Assembly: GCA_017514235.1 (NCBI GenBank)
Contig: JAFWKK010000018.1
Location: 81,762-145,761 of the forward strand
DNA length: 64,000 nt
Origin: Kiritimatiellia bacterium
GTDB lineage: Bacteria; Verrucomicrobiota; Kiritimatiellia; RFP12; UBA1067
Direction of reading: 5' to 3'
A program made the position numbers and the translations under genes. The notes under the pieces are model-generated. The model did no database searches. It saw only the letters and a program-made list of their open reading frames with translations, and was not told the DNA's origin. Shown here piece after piece: positions 53,630 through 61,261 of this stretch. Every line of letters begins with the position of its first letter. Position 1 is the first letter of the stretch.

Positions 53630-54373
53630 TCAGTTCGAGGCGCCGGTCTTCAGGTACGAGAAGTCGGTCTCGGACGGGATCGTGAAGCTCTGCTGGTTGT
53701 AGACGAGGTAGAGCTTGGAGTACTTCGCCTTGATCGTGCTCGCGCCGCCGCCCTTGCGGATGCAGATCCACGCCTTGTTCGCGAAGGGCGTGTCGGACTC
53801 GCCGCCGTTCGCCTTGCCGACGCCGACCGGAGTCTTCGTCTGGCCCGAGAACGAGCCGGAGGTGATCAGCGTGTCCGTCTGGCAGTTGCGCGTGATGAGC
53901 GCGGGAATCACGTCCTCCATCTCGTCGGTGAGGCCCTGCGCGACGACCCACATCACGTTCTTCGAGTCAAGCTGCTGGCCGGAGAACGGCGGCACGCCCG
54001 CGCCGGAAAGAACGTTCATGTCGACGCCCGACACGTAGGGGGACCAGGTGTCCTTGCCGTAGCCGTCGATGTCGAACAGCTCCTTGAAGTATTCGGTAGA
54101 GGTGCCGAACGTCATGCCCGCGATGTCTTCGCTGTCGTCGGACTTGTTGGTCGCGCCCTTCGGCCAGACCGACGTGAGGCCCGCCGCCTCGCGCTCCGTG
54201 TTCGCCTGCGTGATGCCGACGAAGAGGTTGCGCCCGCGCATGGACACGGCCGATGTCTGCGCAGAAAGCATGGCCGAGGAGATCGCCGGGAAGAGCGCTC
54301 CCATGAGAATGCCGAGAATGCCGATTACGACGAGCAGCTCGACGAGCGTGAAACCTTTAGATGTCTTTTTCAT
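53630..54373 (-). CDS. Type II secretion/type IV pilin-like protein (pseudopilin)
   Basis: 247 aa. The prepilin leader and methylation motif KGFTLVELLVVIGILGILMGALFPAI starts at residue 7, with the cleavage Gly and +5 Glu, followed by the hydrophobic alpha helix. The C-terminal globular part has a disulfide candidate and an Asp/Gly-rich loop. Family common in this phylum, where many such proteins act in unusual secretion or pilus systems; no gsp/pil gene is nearby. AAGGAAGG ribosome site and an extended -10 (TGA-GATAAT, 54410-54418). Confidence 0.82.
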   Translation of the reverse strand: MKKTSKGFTLVELLVVIGILGILMGALFPAISSAMLSAQTSAVSMRGRNLFVGITQANTEREAAGLTSVWPKGATNKSDDSEDIAGMTFGTSTEYFKELFDIDGYGKDTWSPYVSGVDMNVLSGAGVPPFSGQQLDSKNVMWVVAQGLTDEMEDVIPALITRNCQTDTLITSGSFSGQTKTPVGVGKANGGESDTPFANKAWICIRKGGGASTIKAKYSKLYLVYNQQSFTIPSETDFSYLKTGASN

Positions 54374-54409
54374 TTTTTACCTTCCTTGCCTTTCTTGTAG
54401 GACGTTGAT

Positions 54410-54418
54410 ATTATCTCA
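54410..54418 (-). promoter_or_regulatory. Extended -10 of the pseudopilin gene
   Basis: Minus strand TTTGA-GATAAT with GATAAT at 54410-54415, about 36 nt upstream of the ATG at 54373. Confidence 0.5.
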
Positions 54419-54434
54419 AAAATCGCCGCAATGT

Positions 54435-55085
54435 TCAAGTGCCTTCCTTGACAATCGCGCGGACCATGTACGGCATGTACGACCGCGTGTAGGAAACAAG
54501 GCTCCAGAGCGTGAGCACCATGAGCAGCCCCTCGACCGCAAAGCAGCTCCACAGCCATGGCGCCTGCCACGACGCGGGAGCCAGCCGATGGAAGCAGCAG
54601 TAGACGTATATCCAGCCCGCGCCGGGGAACGACAGCGCCGTGCGCACCTTGCCGAGCCGCGCCGCGGCCACGTCGGCCCCGTAGCGCGCGCCGACCATGC
54701 GCATGAACGTAACCCACGTGTCGCGCAGCATGTAGAGGATCGTGAACGACATCATCGCAAGCCCGTGCGCCTCAGAATCGCCCTGATGCATCACCAGCCA
54801 CGACAGCGCGGGGAACGCGACTATGTAGAACACCTTGTCCATGAGCGGGTCGGACATCTTGCCCAGCGGGGTGACGACGTTCCACTTGCGCGCCAAGTGC
54901 CCGTCCCACGCGTCGGTGAGACCAGAGAGAAGCATCATCAGGCACGCCGCCGAAGCAAGCACCCACCCCCGCGCCCCGCCCGGCGCGTACTCGTGCGCGA
55001 CGGCGAAGGCGAGCCAGGCGAAGATGAGCGGAACGCGCGCGAACGTCAGCGCGTTGACGAACCGGGACTTGCCGGACTCGGTCAC
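54435..55085 (-). CDS. CDP-alcohol phosphatidyltransferase (PgsA/Pls-like)
   Basis: 216 aa, GTG start overlapping the zinc-ribbon stop as GTGA. The CDP-alcohol phosphotransferase signature is complete: LTDAWDGHLARKWNVVTPLGKMSDPLMD (D...DG..AR...G...D...D) near residues 58-85, with four to five membrane helices. It makes a phospholipid such as phosphatidylglycerophosphate, by exchange of CMP for an alcohol. PgsA or cardiolipin-synthase-like identity is not certain, so no symbol is given. Confidence 0.88.
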   Translation of the reverse strand: MTESGKSRFVNALTFARVPLIFAWLAFAVAHEYAPGGARGWVLASAACLMMLLSGLTDAWDGHLARKWNVVTPLGKMSDPLMDKVFYIVAFPALSWLVMHQGDSEAHGLAMMSFTILYMLRDTWVTFMRMVGARYGADVAAARLGKVRTALSFPGAGWIYVYCCFHRLAPASWQAPWLWSCFAVEGLLMVLTLWSLVSYTRSYMPYMVRAIVKEGT

Positions 55086-55456
55086 GACCCGGCAAGGCCT
55101 TCCGCCACTACCTCCTGCATCACGCCCAGCGCCTCCTGAAGCTGGACCAGGCGGGCCTTCAGCGACTGGATCTCAAGCTCGGACTTCTGGAAGTTCCGGC
55201 GCGTCGCGAAAAGCTGCTTGAGTATCTCGCCCGAATCGAGGTCGAGATCGCTCAGCTCCATGCCGTCCGGTATCGGCACGAGAACCGACTCCCCGCACTC
55301 CGAGCAGTTGATCTGCAGCCCGGCGCCGCGATAGTCGATCACCAGGCTCTTGCCGCAGTGCGGACAGTCGAACACTATGTCAGTGTCGCGGATCTCCGCG
55401 CCATCCTCGTTCTCGCGAACGGGAACCTCTATCTCTTCCGTAAGCTCTTCAGCCAT
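55082..55456 (-). CDS. Small zinc-ribbon, coiled-coil protein
   Basis: 124 aa from the ATG at 55456 (GGGAGG upstream); a 17-codon longer reading begins before the -10. A CPHCGKSL...CSECGESV zinc ribbon at about residues 30-55 is followed by a C-terminal helix (ILKQLFATRRNFQKSELEIQSLKARLVQLQEALGVMQEV) of coiled-coil type. The N-terminus is acidic. No named family. It may be a regulator or an RNA/DNA-binding accessory. Overlaps the phosphatidyltransferase by GTGA. Confidence 0.7.
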   Translation of the reverse strand: MAEELTEEIEVPVRENEDGAEIRDTDIVFDCPHCGKSLVIDYRGAGLQINCSECGESVLVPIPDGMELSDLDLDSGEILKQLFATRRNFQKSELEIQSLKARLVQLQEALGVMQEVVAEGLAGS

Positions 55457-55478
55457 TACAACCTCCCTTGTTGCCTGC

Positions 55479-55487
55479 ATTATACCA
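55479..55487 (-). promoter_or_regulatory. Extended -10 of the zinc-ribbon gene
   Basis: Minus strand TTTTTTGG-TATAAT with TATAAT at 55479-55484, overlapping the T run of the rplT terminator. A 22-nt leader contains GGGAGG. Confidence 0.7.
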
Positions 55488-55522
55488 AAAAAGAGAGGCC
55501 GCGGCAATTGCGCCGGGGCCTC
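55485..55522 (-). terminator. Intrinsic terminator of rpmI-rplT
   Basis: Minus strand: GAGGCC-C-CGGC, loop GCAATT, GCCG-C-GGCCTC (arms 55495-55504 and 55513-55522 with one C/C mismatch), then TCTTTTTT. The T run is shared with the next promoter. Confidence 0.8.
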
Positions 55523-55550
55523 CCCTCGGTCTGGTCGCCGGAACGCCTTC

Positions 55551-55904
55551 TCAGGCGTTCGCGTCCTTGGCGATGCCGACGATCGTCTTGAAGCCCTCCG
55601 GATCGCGGATCGCGATCTCGCTCAGGCTCTTGCGGTTCAGCGTCACGCCGGCCTTGATCAGGCCCGCCATCAGCTTCGAGTAGCTGACGCCCTCCGCGCG
55701 GGACGCCGCGTTGATGCGGGCGATCCACAGCTGGCGGAAGTCGCGCTTCTTGAGCTTGCGGTGCTCCGTCGACAGGCGCATCGCGCGGTCGACGGCCTCG
55801 GTCGCCGTGCGGAAAAGCTTGGAACGGGCGCCGTAGAAGCCCTTCGCAAGCTTGAGGCGGCGGCGGCGGCGTTCACGGGAAGCGGGAGCGTTTGTAACTC
55901 GCAT
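55551..55904 (-). CDS. rplT: 50S ribosomal protein L20
   Basis: 117 aa, highly basic. Conserved block: RRRRLKLAKGFYGARSKLFRTATEAVDRAM...RKLKKRDFRQLWIARINAASR matches L20 throughout; the C-terminal GLIKAGVTLNRKSLSEIAIRDPEGFK is standard. Assembly protein of the 50S subunit. Stop overlaps a GAACGCCT hairpin (55541-55560). Follows rpmI by 21 nt. The usual upstream infC is not here. Confidence 0.97.
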   Translation of the reverse strand: MRVTNAPASRERRRRRLKLAKGFYGARSKLFRTATEAVDRAMRLSTEHRKLKKRDFRQLWIARINAASRAEGVSYSKLMAGLIKAGVTLNRKSLSEIAIRDPEGFKTIVGIAKDANA

Positions 55905-55925
55905 TGCTTTTTATCTCCTTTGGCT

Positions 55926-56126
55926 TTAGCGACCCTGCAGCGAACGCGCATAGGTCTTGGTTACCTTGAGGGACCCGACGGCGACGGTGCCGCGCAGCTT
56001 GCGCTTGCGCGCGCGCGTCTTGCCGTTGTTCAGGTGGGCCTTTCCGCCCTGCGAACGCATCACCTTGCCGGTGGCGGACAGCTTCATGCGCTTTACGGCG
56101 CACTTCTTGGTTTTCATCTTAGGCAT
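55926..56126 (-). CDS. rpmI: 50S ribosomal protein L35
   Basis: 66 aa, basic. MPKMKTKKCAVKRMKLSATGKVMRSQGGKAHL is the L35 core, with KTRARKRKLRG further on. First gene of the rpmI-rplT pair. Leader of about 60 nt contains a TCGGGC/GCCCGA hairpin (56154-56175) that could be a ribosomal-protein control site, as L20 leaders elsewhere. AAGGAAAAC ribosome region before the ATG. Confidence 0.96.
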   Translation of the reverse strand: MPKMKTKKCAVKRMKLSATGKVMRSQGGKAHLNNGKTRARKRKLRGTVAVGSLKVTKTYARSLQGR

Positions 56127-56195
56127 TTTGTTTTCCTTTCGTTTCCTTGCCGGTCGGGCAGCCTTGTCGGCCCGATCCAGACGGATAGGGCGCGT

Positions 56196-56225
56196 AGATT
56201 ACCAAAAACACGCCGCAGAAGTCAA
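56196..56225 (-). promoter_or_regulatory. Promoter of rpmI-rplT
   Basis: Minus strand: TTGACT at 56220-56225, 18-bp spacer, TTTTTGG-TAATCT at 56196-56201. Clear consensus promoter located directly after the stop (56233) of the antiporter-EIIA gene. Confidence 0.75.
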
Positions 56226-56232
56226 GGGGGCC

Positions 56233-58536
56233 CTACCGGACCGTGCGGAAGAACTTGCGCATCTCCTCGGCCGTCTTGCAGGCCGCAAGGCGGTCATACC
56301 CGCTGTCGGCGCGCAAGGCGCGGGAGATCACGCTCATGAGCTGCAGGTAGGGAGTCTGCTGCTCGTCGTTCGCCAGCGTAAGGACGATGATCCTGATCGG
56401 AGAGTTGTCGATGGTCTCGTAGTCGGGAATGCAGCCGTTAGCCGTGCCGTCGTTGTCGAGCACCGCCACCGCGCCGGCGATGCCGGTCACCTCGGGGCAC
56501 CGCCCGTGCGGCACGGCGATGCCGTGGTCCAGCCCCGTAGTCATCGACGCCTCGCGGCGGAGAACCGCCTCCGTCGCCGCGGCCGCGTCCGTCACCTGGT
56601 TCGGGCAGGCCGCCGCGATCTCGGCCACCATCTTCTCGATCGCCTCCCTCTTCGACGACGCCCTGAACTTGGGCAGCATCACGAACGACCGCAGGTGGCG
56701 CACGATGCCCGAATGCCCGAGCTTCGCCGGCGGAGTATGCTGCTTCAAGAGCATGCCGACGTCCTCGCGGCGGATCGGCTTGGATATCTGCCTCGCAAGG
56801 TCGTTCATCTCGCTCGCCACCTCCATCCACACCGTCATTATGATCGCCTCCTCGGCAGGAGTGCATTCGAACCGGATCGAACTCCCCTTGCGATGGACCG
56901 AAAGCTCCAGGTCGTCCATGGCTACCGCCCAGATGGAATCCTCCTTCGACAGCAGCGAAGTGAAGAAACCCTCCTCGCGGAACTCGGCGAGAAGCCTGGA
57001 CAGCACCAGGTCGGCGACCGGCGCAGAGGCAAGGTCGAAAGTAACGCGCCTGGAGCCGTCGCGGCTCGGCCGCGGACGGCGCACGCCGCGCCTCCTCGGC
57101 GCGAACAGCCCCACGAGCGCGGGCGGCGCCACGACGGTCGTCACCAGCGTCATCAGGATGCCTATGCCGAATATCTCCTGGGTGAGGTAGCCGGACGACA
57201 GGCCGAGGCCGGCGATTATGAGCGCCACCTCGCCGCGCGGCACCATGCCCGCCCCCACGCGCAGTCCGCCCAGCGCGTTGAACCCGCAGAACATCGCCGG
57301 AACCATGCATCCGAGAACCTTGGCGGCTATCGCCAGCCCGGTGTATATGCATCCGAACACCAGGACCGGCTTCGAGCAAAGCGCCGACATGTCGACCATC
57401 ATGCCCATCGAGCAGAAGAATATCGGCACGAGGAAGGTGTAAACCGGGGTGAGCATCTCCTGGATCGGGTGCTTGAGGTCAGTGCGGCTCAGGGCAAGGC
57501 CCATCACGTAGGCGCCGATAATCATTGCAAGGCCCATGAACTCGAAGAACCCGGCAAGGGCGAGCGCCAGCCCGAATGCCATCGTAGCTATGACGACGGG
57601 GCTCTTGAACACGACCTTGAGGAACTTCGCTATCCACCGCGCCGCCAGGATGCCCACCGCCGTGGCGCCAAGCCACACCCCGAACGCCTTGACGGCCACA
57701 ACTCCTATCGCGCCCCAGTCCATGCCGTCCGCCGCCGCGCCAAGCTTCTCCGCCGCTTGGTTCGCCACGATGATGCCGTTGCCGATGGCGAGCACGATCA
57801 ACCCCAGCACGTCGTCTATCACCGCGCCGGCCATGATCGTCACGCCCTCCTCGGAGTCCATCTTCTTCTTTTCCGAGAGGATCCTGGCCGTGATGCCAAC
57901 CGACGTCGCGGTCGACATGATGCCCATGTAGAGGGGAGCCTCCCTCGTCACCGCCTCCGCAAGCGGCATCTGCGAGAGCCCGGCGAAGTGCGCAAAGAAA
58001 TGGGGCAGCAGCCAGACCGCGCAGAGGTCGCCCAGCAGGAAGGACACTACTACGCCGCCAAGCCCGACCATCGACCCCACGAACGAATACTTGAGGAACA
58101 TCTTCAGGTTCGTCTCAAGGCCCGACAGGAAGAGCAGTATCACGGAGGCAAGCGTCGCGATGCCGTACAGCGCGGGCGACGTCGCGTCGAACATGACGCC
58201 GGTCTCCTTCGCTATGGCGCGGAGCTCCGCGCCGTGGAAGAGCCCGCCGGCGAAAAGCCCGTCGCCGAAGCCGACGCCGCCCAGCGCCCACGGGCCGATC
58301 ACGATGCCGGCGGCAAGCTCGCCGAGTATGGAAGGCAGCCTGGCCATGGCGGCAAGGGCGCCGCCGAGCCGCGCCGCAAAGATGATGACGCCTATCTGCA
58401 GCACGAGGAACATCATCTCCTCGACCCTGGGCAGGCCGAAGTTGGGATACGGCGGGGGAACGCCTTCGTGCGCAGCAAGCGCACCCGTCGCCGCAAACGT
58501 GACCGCAACGGCCGCCAGCCATCTGATCTTTTTCAT
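56233..58536 (-). CDS. CPA2 cation/proton antiporter fused to a PTS EIIA domain
   Basis: 767 aa from the ATG at 58536 (MKKIRWLAAVAVTFAATGALA looks like a signal/first helix). Residues about 30-470 are a 12-13-helix antiporter of CPA2 type (GELAAGIVIGPWALGG, LLFLSGLETNLKMFLKYSFVGSMVG, GAVIDDVLGLIVLAIGNG with the ion-site Asp pair, MVPRGEVALI). The remainder ends in a EIIA-type domain: MTTGLDHGIAVPHGRCPEVTGIAG, where the phospho-His is in VPHG near residue 660. No EI or HPr gene is in the window. EIIA-phosphorylation may gate transport; a known but uncommon PVC-type fusion. Confidence 0.85.
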   Translation of the reverse strand: MKKIRWLAAVAVTFAATGALAAHEGVPPPYPNFGLPRVEEMMFLVLQIGVIIFAARLGGALAAMARLPSILGELAAGIVIGPWALGGVGFGDGLFAGGLFHGAELRAIAKETGVMFDATSPALYGIATLASVILLFLSGLETNLKMFLKYSFVGSMVGLGGVVVSFLLGDLCAVWLLPHFFAHFAGLSQMPLAEAVTREAPLYMGIMSTATSVGITARILSEKKKMDSEEGVTIMAGAVIDDVLGLIVLAIGNGIIVANQAAEKLGAAADGMDWGAIGVVAVKAFGVWLGATAVGILAARWIAKFLKVVFKSPVVIATMAFGLALALAGFFEFMGLAMIIGAYVMGLALSRTDLKHPIQEMLTPVYTFLVPIFFCSMGMMVDMSALCSKPVLVFGCIYTGLAIAAKVLGCMVPAMFCGFNALGGLRVGAGMVPRGEVALIIAGLGLSSGYLTQEIFGIGILMTLVTTVVAPPALVGLFAPRRRGVRRPRPSRDGSRRVTFDLASAPVADLVLSRLLAEFREEGFFTSLLSKEDSIWAVAMDDLELSVHRKGSSIRFECTPAEEAIIMTVWMEVASEMNDLARQISKPIRREDVGMLLKQHTPPAKLGHSGIVRHLRSFVMLPKFRASSKREAIEKMVAEIAAACPNQVTDAAAATEAVLRREASMTTGLDHGIAVPHGRCPEVTGIAGAVAVLDNDGTANGCIPDYETIDNSPIRIIVLTLANDEQQTPYLQLMSVISRALRADSGYDRLAACKTAEEMRKFFRTVR

Positions 58537-58546
58537 GTTGGGCATG

Positions 58547-58555
58547 ATTATACCA
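58547..58555 (-). promoter_or_regulatory. Extended -10 of the antiporter-EIIA gene
   Basis: Minus strand ATTATGG-TATAAT with TATAAT at 58547-58552, then 10 nt to the ATG at 58536. The same TATAAT-N10-ATG layout as at the EPS operon. The more upstream ATG at 58545 is only 1 nt from the hexamer, so was rejected. Confidence 0.65.
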
Positions 58556-58558
58556 TAA

Positions 58559-59674
58559 TTAGACGATGAGCATACAGTCCCCGTAGGAGAAGAACCGGTA
58601 GTTCGCGTCTGCGGCAAGAGCATACGCGCAGAGGATGCGCTCGCGTCCGGCGAGCGCGGAAACCATCATGAGCAGCGTCGACTGCGGCAGGTGGAAGTTG
58701 GTGAGCATGCAGTCGCAGACGCGGAACCGGTAGGGCGGGTAGATGAAGATGTCCGACGCGCCGCAGCCGGCCCTCACCGTCTCGCCCGCCGCGCCGCCAC
58801 GGTCCTCGGCCACGGCCGCCGCGACCGTCTCGAGCGTCCGCACCGTCGTAGAGCCGACGCAGAAGACGCGGCCGCCGCGCGCCTTGCAGGCGTTGACCGC
58901 CTCGGCCGTCTCGGGCGGAACGGAGAACGCCTCGAAGTCCATGTGGTGGTCTTCGATGTTCTCGGACTTTACGGGACGGAACGTGCCGGGACCGACGTGC
59001 AGCGTTACGGCGACGCGGCGGACGCCCTTCGCCTCCAGCGCGGCGAATATCTCCGGCGTGAAGTGGAGGCCGGCCGTCGGCGCGGCCACGGAGCCGACCT
59101 CGCGCGCGTAGACGGTCTGGTAGCGCTCGCGGTCCTCGGCCTCCTCCTCGGCCGTGCCCTCGCGCTTCACGTACGGCGGCACGGGCGTGCGCCCGAACTC
59201 GTCCAGAAGGTCCATGAGCGGACGGCCGCAGGAAAATTCCGCCTGCCACATTCCGATGCCTGCGAGCGGCTTCAGCAGCGTCGCCTTCAGCTCGCCGTGC
59301 GGACCGAACGAGGCGACCTGACCTTCGCGGCACTTCCGCCCGGAGCCGATCATGACGTTCCAGCGGAGCGAATCGGACGCCGCCGCCATGTCCGGAAGCC
59401 CGGAGCCAGTCGCCGCGGCGCTCACCAGCAGCATCTCGACGGAGCCGTGCGTGTCGGGCCATTCGCCGAGAAGCCGCGCGGGGAACACCTTCGTGTCGTT
59501 GACCACGAGCAGGTCGTCGGGAGTGACGTACTCCACGATGTCGGCGATGTGACGGTGCTCCACCACGCCAGTGTCGCGGTGGAGCACCATCATCTTCTCC
59601 GTGCCGCGCTCCCCCGCGGGATGCTGGGCGATCAGCCGCGCGGGAAGCGGATACCAGAACTGCGAGGTCTTCAA
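58559..59674 (-). CDS. queA: S-adenosylmethionine:tRNA ribosyltransferase-isomerase
   Basis: 371 aa from a TTG start (MKTSQFWYPLPARLIAQHPAGERGTEKMMVLHRDTG). Conserved QueA blocks: DLLVVNDTKVFPARLLG, GRPLMDLLDEFGRTPVPPYVKR, REVGSVAAPTAGLHFTPE and HVGPGTFRPV...DHHMDFE...SIGTTVVRTLE-like VGSTTVRTLE, with the C-terminal LLTNFHLPQSTLLMMVSALAG. Transfers and isomerises ribosyl of SAM onto 7-aminomethyl-7-deazaguanine in tRNA, giving epoxyqueuosine. 21 nt after the ceramidase-like gene. TTG start is well supported by family alignment. Confidence 0.95.
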   Translation of the reverse strand: MKTSQFWYPLPARLIAQHPAGERGTEKMMVLHRDTGVVEHRHIADIVEYVTPDDLLVVNDTKVFPARLLGEWPDTHGSVEMLLVSAAATGSGLPDMAAASDSLRWNVMIGSGRKCREGQVASFGPHGELKATLLKPLAGIGMWQAEFSCGRPLMDLLDEFGRTPVPPYVKREGTAEEEAEDRERYQTVYAREVGSVAAPTAGLHFTPEIFAALEAKGVRRVAVTLHVGPGTFRPVKSENIEDHHMDFEAFSVPPETAEAVNACKARGGRVFCVGSTTVRTLETVAAAVAEDRGGAAGETVRAGCGASDIFIYPPYRFRVCDCMLTNFHLPQSTLLMMVSALAGRERILCAYALAADANYRFFSYGDCMLIV

Positions 59675-59695
59675 CTGATTGGCCGCGCCGTCACG

Positions 59696-61138
59696 TCACT
59701 TCGCGCAAAGGCTCTTGAGCAGCCCGAGCTGGCCCTCGATCAGCTTGTCGGCGACCTCGGGGGCGAAGGGCGAAGTAGCCGCCTCGTAGCCGCCGCCGAC
59801 GAAGGAATCGGAGAACGGGAAGTAGCCGCGGCTGCCGTTCGTGAGGCATGAGAGGATCGTGAGCGTGAACGGGGAGCCCTTCTTCACGGCCTTGCCGATG
59901 TCGTTGAACGGCTCGCCAGGGAAACCGCCGAACGCGACGGAATCGCCGATGGCGATCGCGATGAGCGGCAGGTCGAAGTAGTCAGGCCCGTTCTCGAGAC
60001 GGACGATGCGGCCGGCGCGCGCCACTTCCGTCGTAAGCTCCATGTGCTTGTAGGGAATCTGGTCGTCCTTGCCCTCCTGATGGAGCTTCCAGTACTTCTT
60101 CGCCAGGGCAAGCTCCTCGGGCGTCTTGGCGCGCTGCGAGCCGACGCGCACGTCCGCCGTGCCCGTGCGGATCTCGCCGGCCGGGATCGGCACGCACTTC
60201 ATCCAGACCGAGAGCGCGGCGCCGGCCAGCACGTTCGCCATGTGCCAGGCGTGGTCGTAGCCGCGCGGCACGTTGTCGAAGTCGTTGACGAGACCGTTCT
60301 CCTCGCCGGGGAGCGGCATCACGTTCACGTGGTTCACGTCGCCCTGCGTGCCGTTGATCACCATGCAGAGCGCATTGCCCATCGTCGCCGCCTCGAAGAC
60401 GGTGCGGGTGAGGCCCGGCCAGTCCGCCGTGATCGTCTCGCCGCCGACAACGTCGGGGTGGGTCTGGAAGTTTATGAGGCAGATCGGCATCCCCTCCTCG
60501 CGGTCGATGCGCAGCACCTGCACCGTCTCGTCCGGCGGATTGCCGTCAGGGCCGACGATGTCGGGGTTCTTCACGCCGGGATTCGTGTAGACCTTGCCGT
60601 TCTTCATCTTGTAGCGGCGGCCGAAGGAGATGCGCTTCGCCTCGGTGCGGGCGTACGACAGGCTCGCCGGACGCATGTCGCGTATCGCCTCGACGGCGGC
60701 GTCCGCCGCGCGCGTGGTGGACATGTCCACGTAGGTCGCGGTGAGCGGCTGCACGCCCTTGCCGGCCGCCGAGCCCTGCTCGATGTTCGCGGCGAGGCAC
60801 CCGCCGTCATGCGTGTGCGAGGCGTGAAGCATGATCGCGTCGCGGCTGACGCCGGTCGCCTTCGAAATCGCGTCGCGCATCTTGTTCGCCACGCTGTCGG
60901 AAAGCGCCTCGGTGTCGAACTGCATGACGAGAGCGGTCTTGCTGCCGTCGGAGAACGCGATGCAGTTGACCTGCAGCGGGTCGAGGACGGACTTGGCGTG
61001 GCGCTCCTGGTAGTAGCCCGGCATGAACACGCCCAGCGGCGGCGTAATGTCGGTGCGGGCGAAGCCGGCGCGGAAGTCGACGGCGGACGCGGCAAGCGAT
61101 GCGGCCGCGAACGTCGTCACGATAAGCAGTTTCTTCAT
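59696..61138 (-). CDS. Secreted neutral-ceramidase-like hydrolase
   Basis: 480 aa from the ATG at 61138 (AAGGAGAGC upstream). Signal peptide MKKLLIVTTFAAASLAASA. The mature start, VDFRAGFARTDITPPLGVFMPGYYQER, is typical of the alkaline/neutral ceramidase (PF04734) N-terminal domain. The metal-binding motifs LHASHTHDGG and INFQTHPDVVGGETITADWPG, and INGTQGDVNHVN, are present. Such proteins in PVC bacteria often have unproven substrates; N-acyl or ester hydrolysis is possible. The C-terminal immunoglobulin-like domain of true ceramidases appears to be absent. The 123-nt gap upstream contains a strong hairpin (61191-61225). Confidence 0.82.
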   Translation of the reverse strand: MKKLLIVTTFAAASLAASAVDFRAGFARTDITPPLGVFMPGYYQERHAKSVLDPLQVNCIAFSDGSKTALVMQFDTEALSDSVANKMRDAISKATGVSRDAIMLHASHTHDGGCLAANIEQGSAAGKGVQPLTATYVDMSTTRAADAAVEAIRDMRPASLSYARTEAKRISFGRRYKMKNGKVYTNPGVKNPDIVGPDGNPPDETVQVLRIDREEGMPICLINFQTHPDVVGGETITADWPGLTRTVFEAATMGNALCMVINGTQGDVNHVNVMPLPGEENGLVNDFDNVPRGYDHAWHMANVLAGAALSVWMKCVPIPAGEIRTGTADVRVGSQRAKTPEELALAKKYWKLHQEGKDDQIPYKHMELTTEVARAGRIVRLENGPDYFDLPLIAIAIGDSVAFGGFPGEPFNDIGKAVKKGSPFTLTILSCLTNGSRGYFPFSDSFVGGGYEAATSPFAPEVADKLIEGQLGLLKSLCAK

Positions 61139-61190
61139 TTCGTATGCTCTCCTTGTTGTCTGTTTTCTTGTTTTCAAGTCACCTGTGCGC

Positions 61191-61225
61191 CGCCGCAGGC
61201 GCCGAACGACGCGGCGCCTGCGGCG
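61191..61225. terminator. Perfect 14-bp hairpin between two minus-strand genes
   Basis: CGCCGCAGGCGCCG (61191-61204), loop AACGACG, CGGCGCCTGCGGCG (61212-61225), a perfect GC-rich inverted repeat. No T run follows on the minus strand, so a rho-independent terminator is not certain; an mRNA-stabilising or processing hairpin between the Gfo/Idh and ceramidase-like genes is equally possible. Confidence 0.6.
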
Positions 61226-61261
61226 AACCGCGTCATCAGGCGTTGGACGGCACGGCGCCGG

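Noticed and set aside
55957-58569. Long plus-strand open frame (870 codons) opposite the antiporter-EIIA gene
   Set aside because: It is the antisense shadow of a GC-rich gene; composition is Arg/His-rich with no domain, and the minus strand holds a clear family match.
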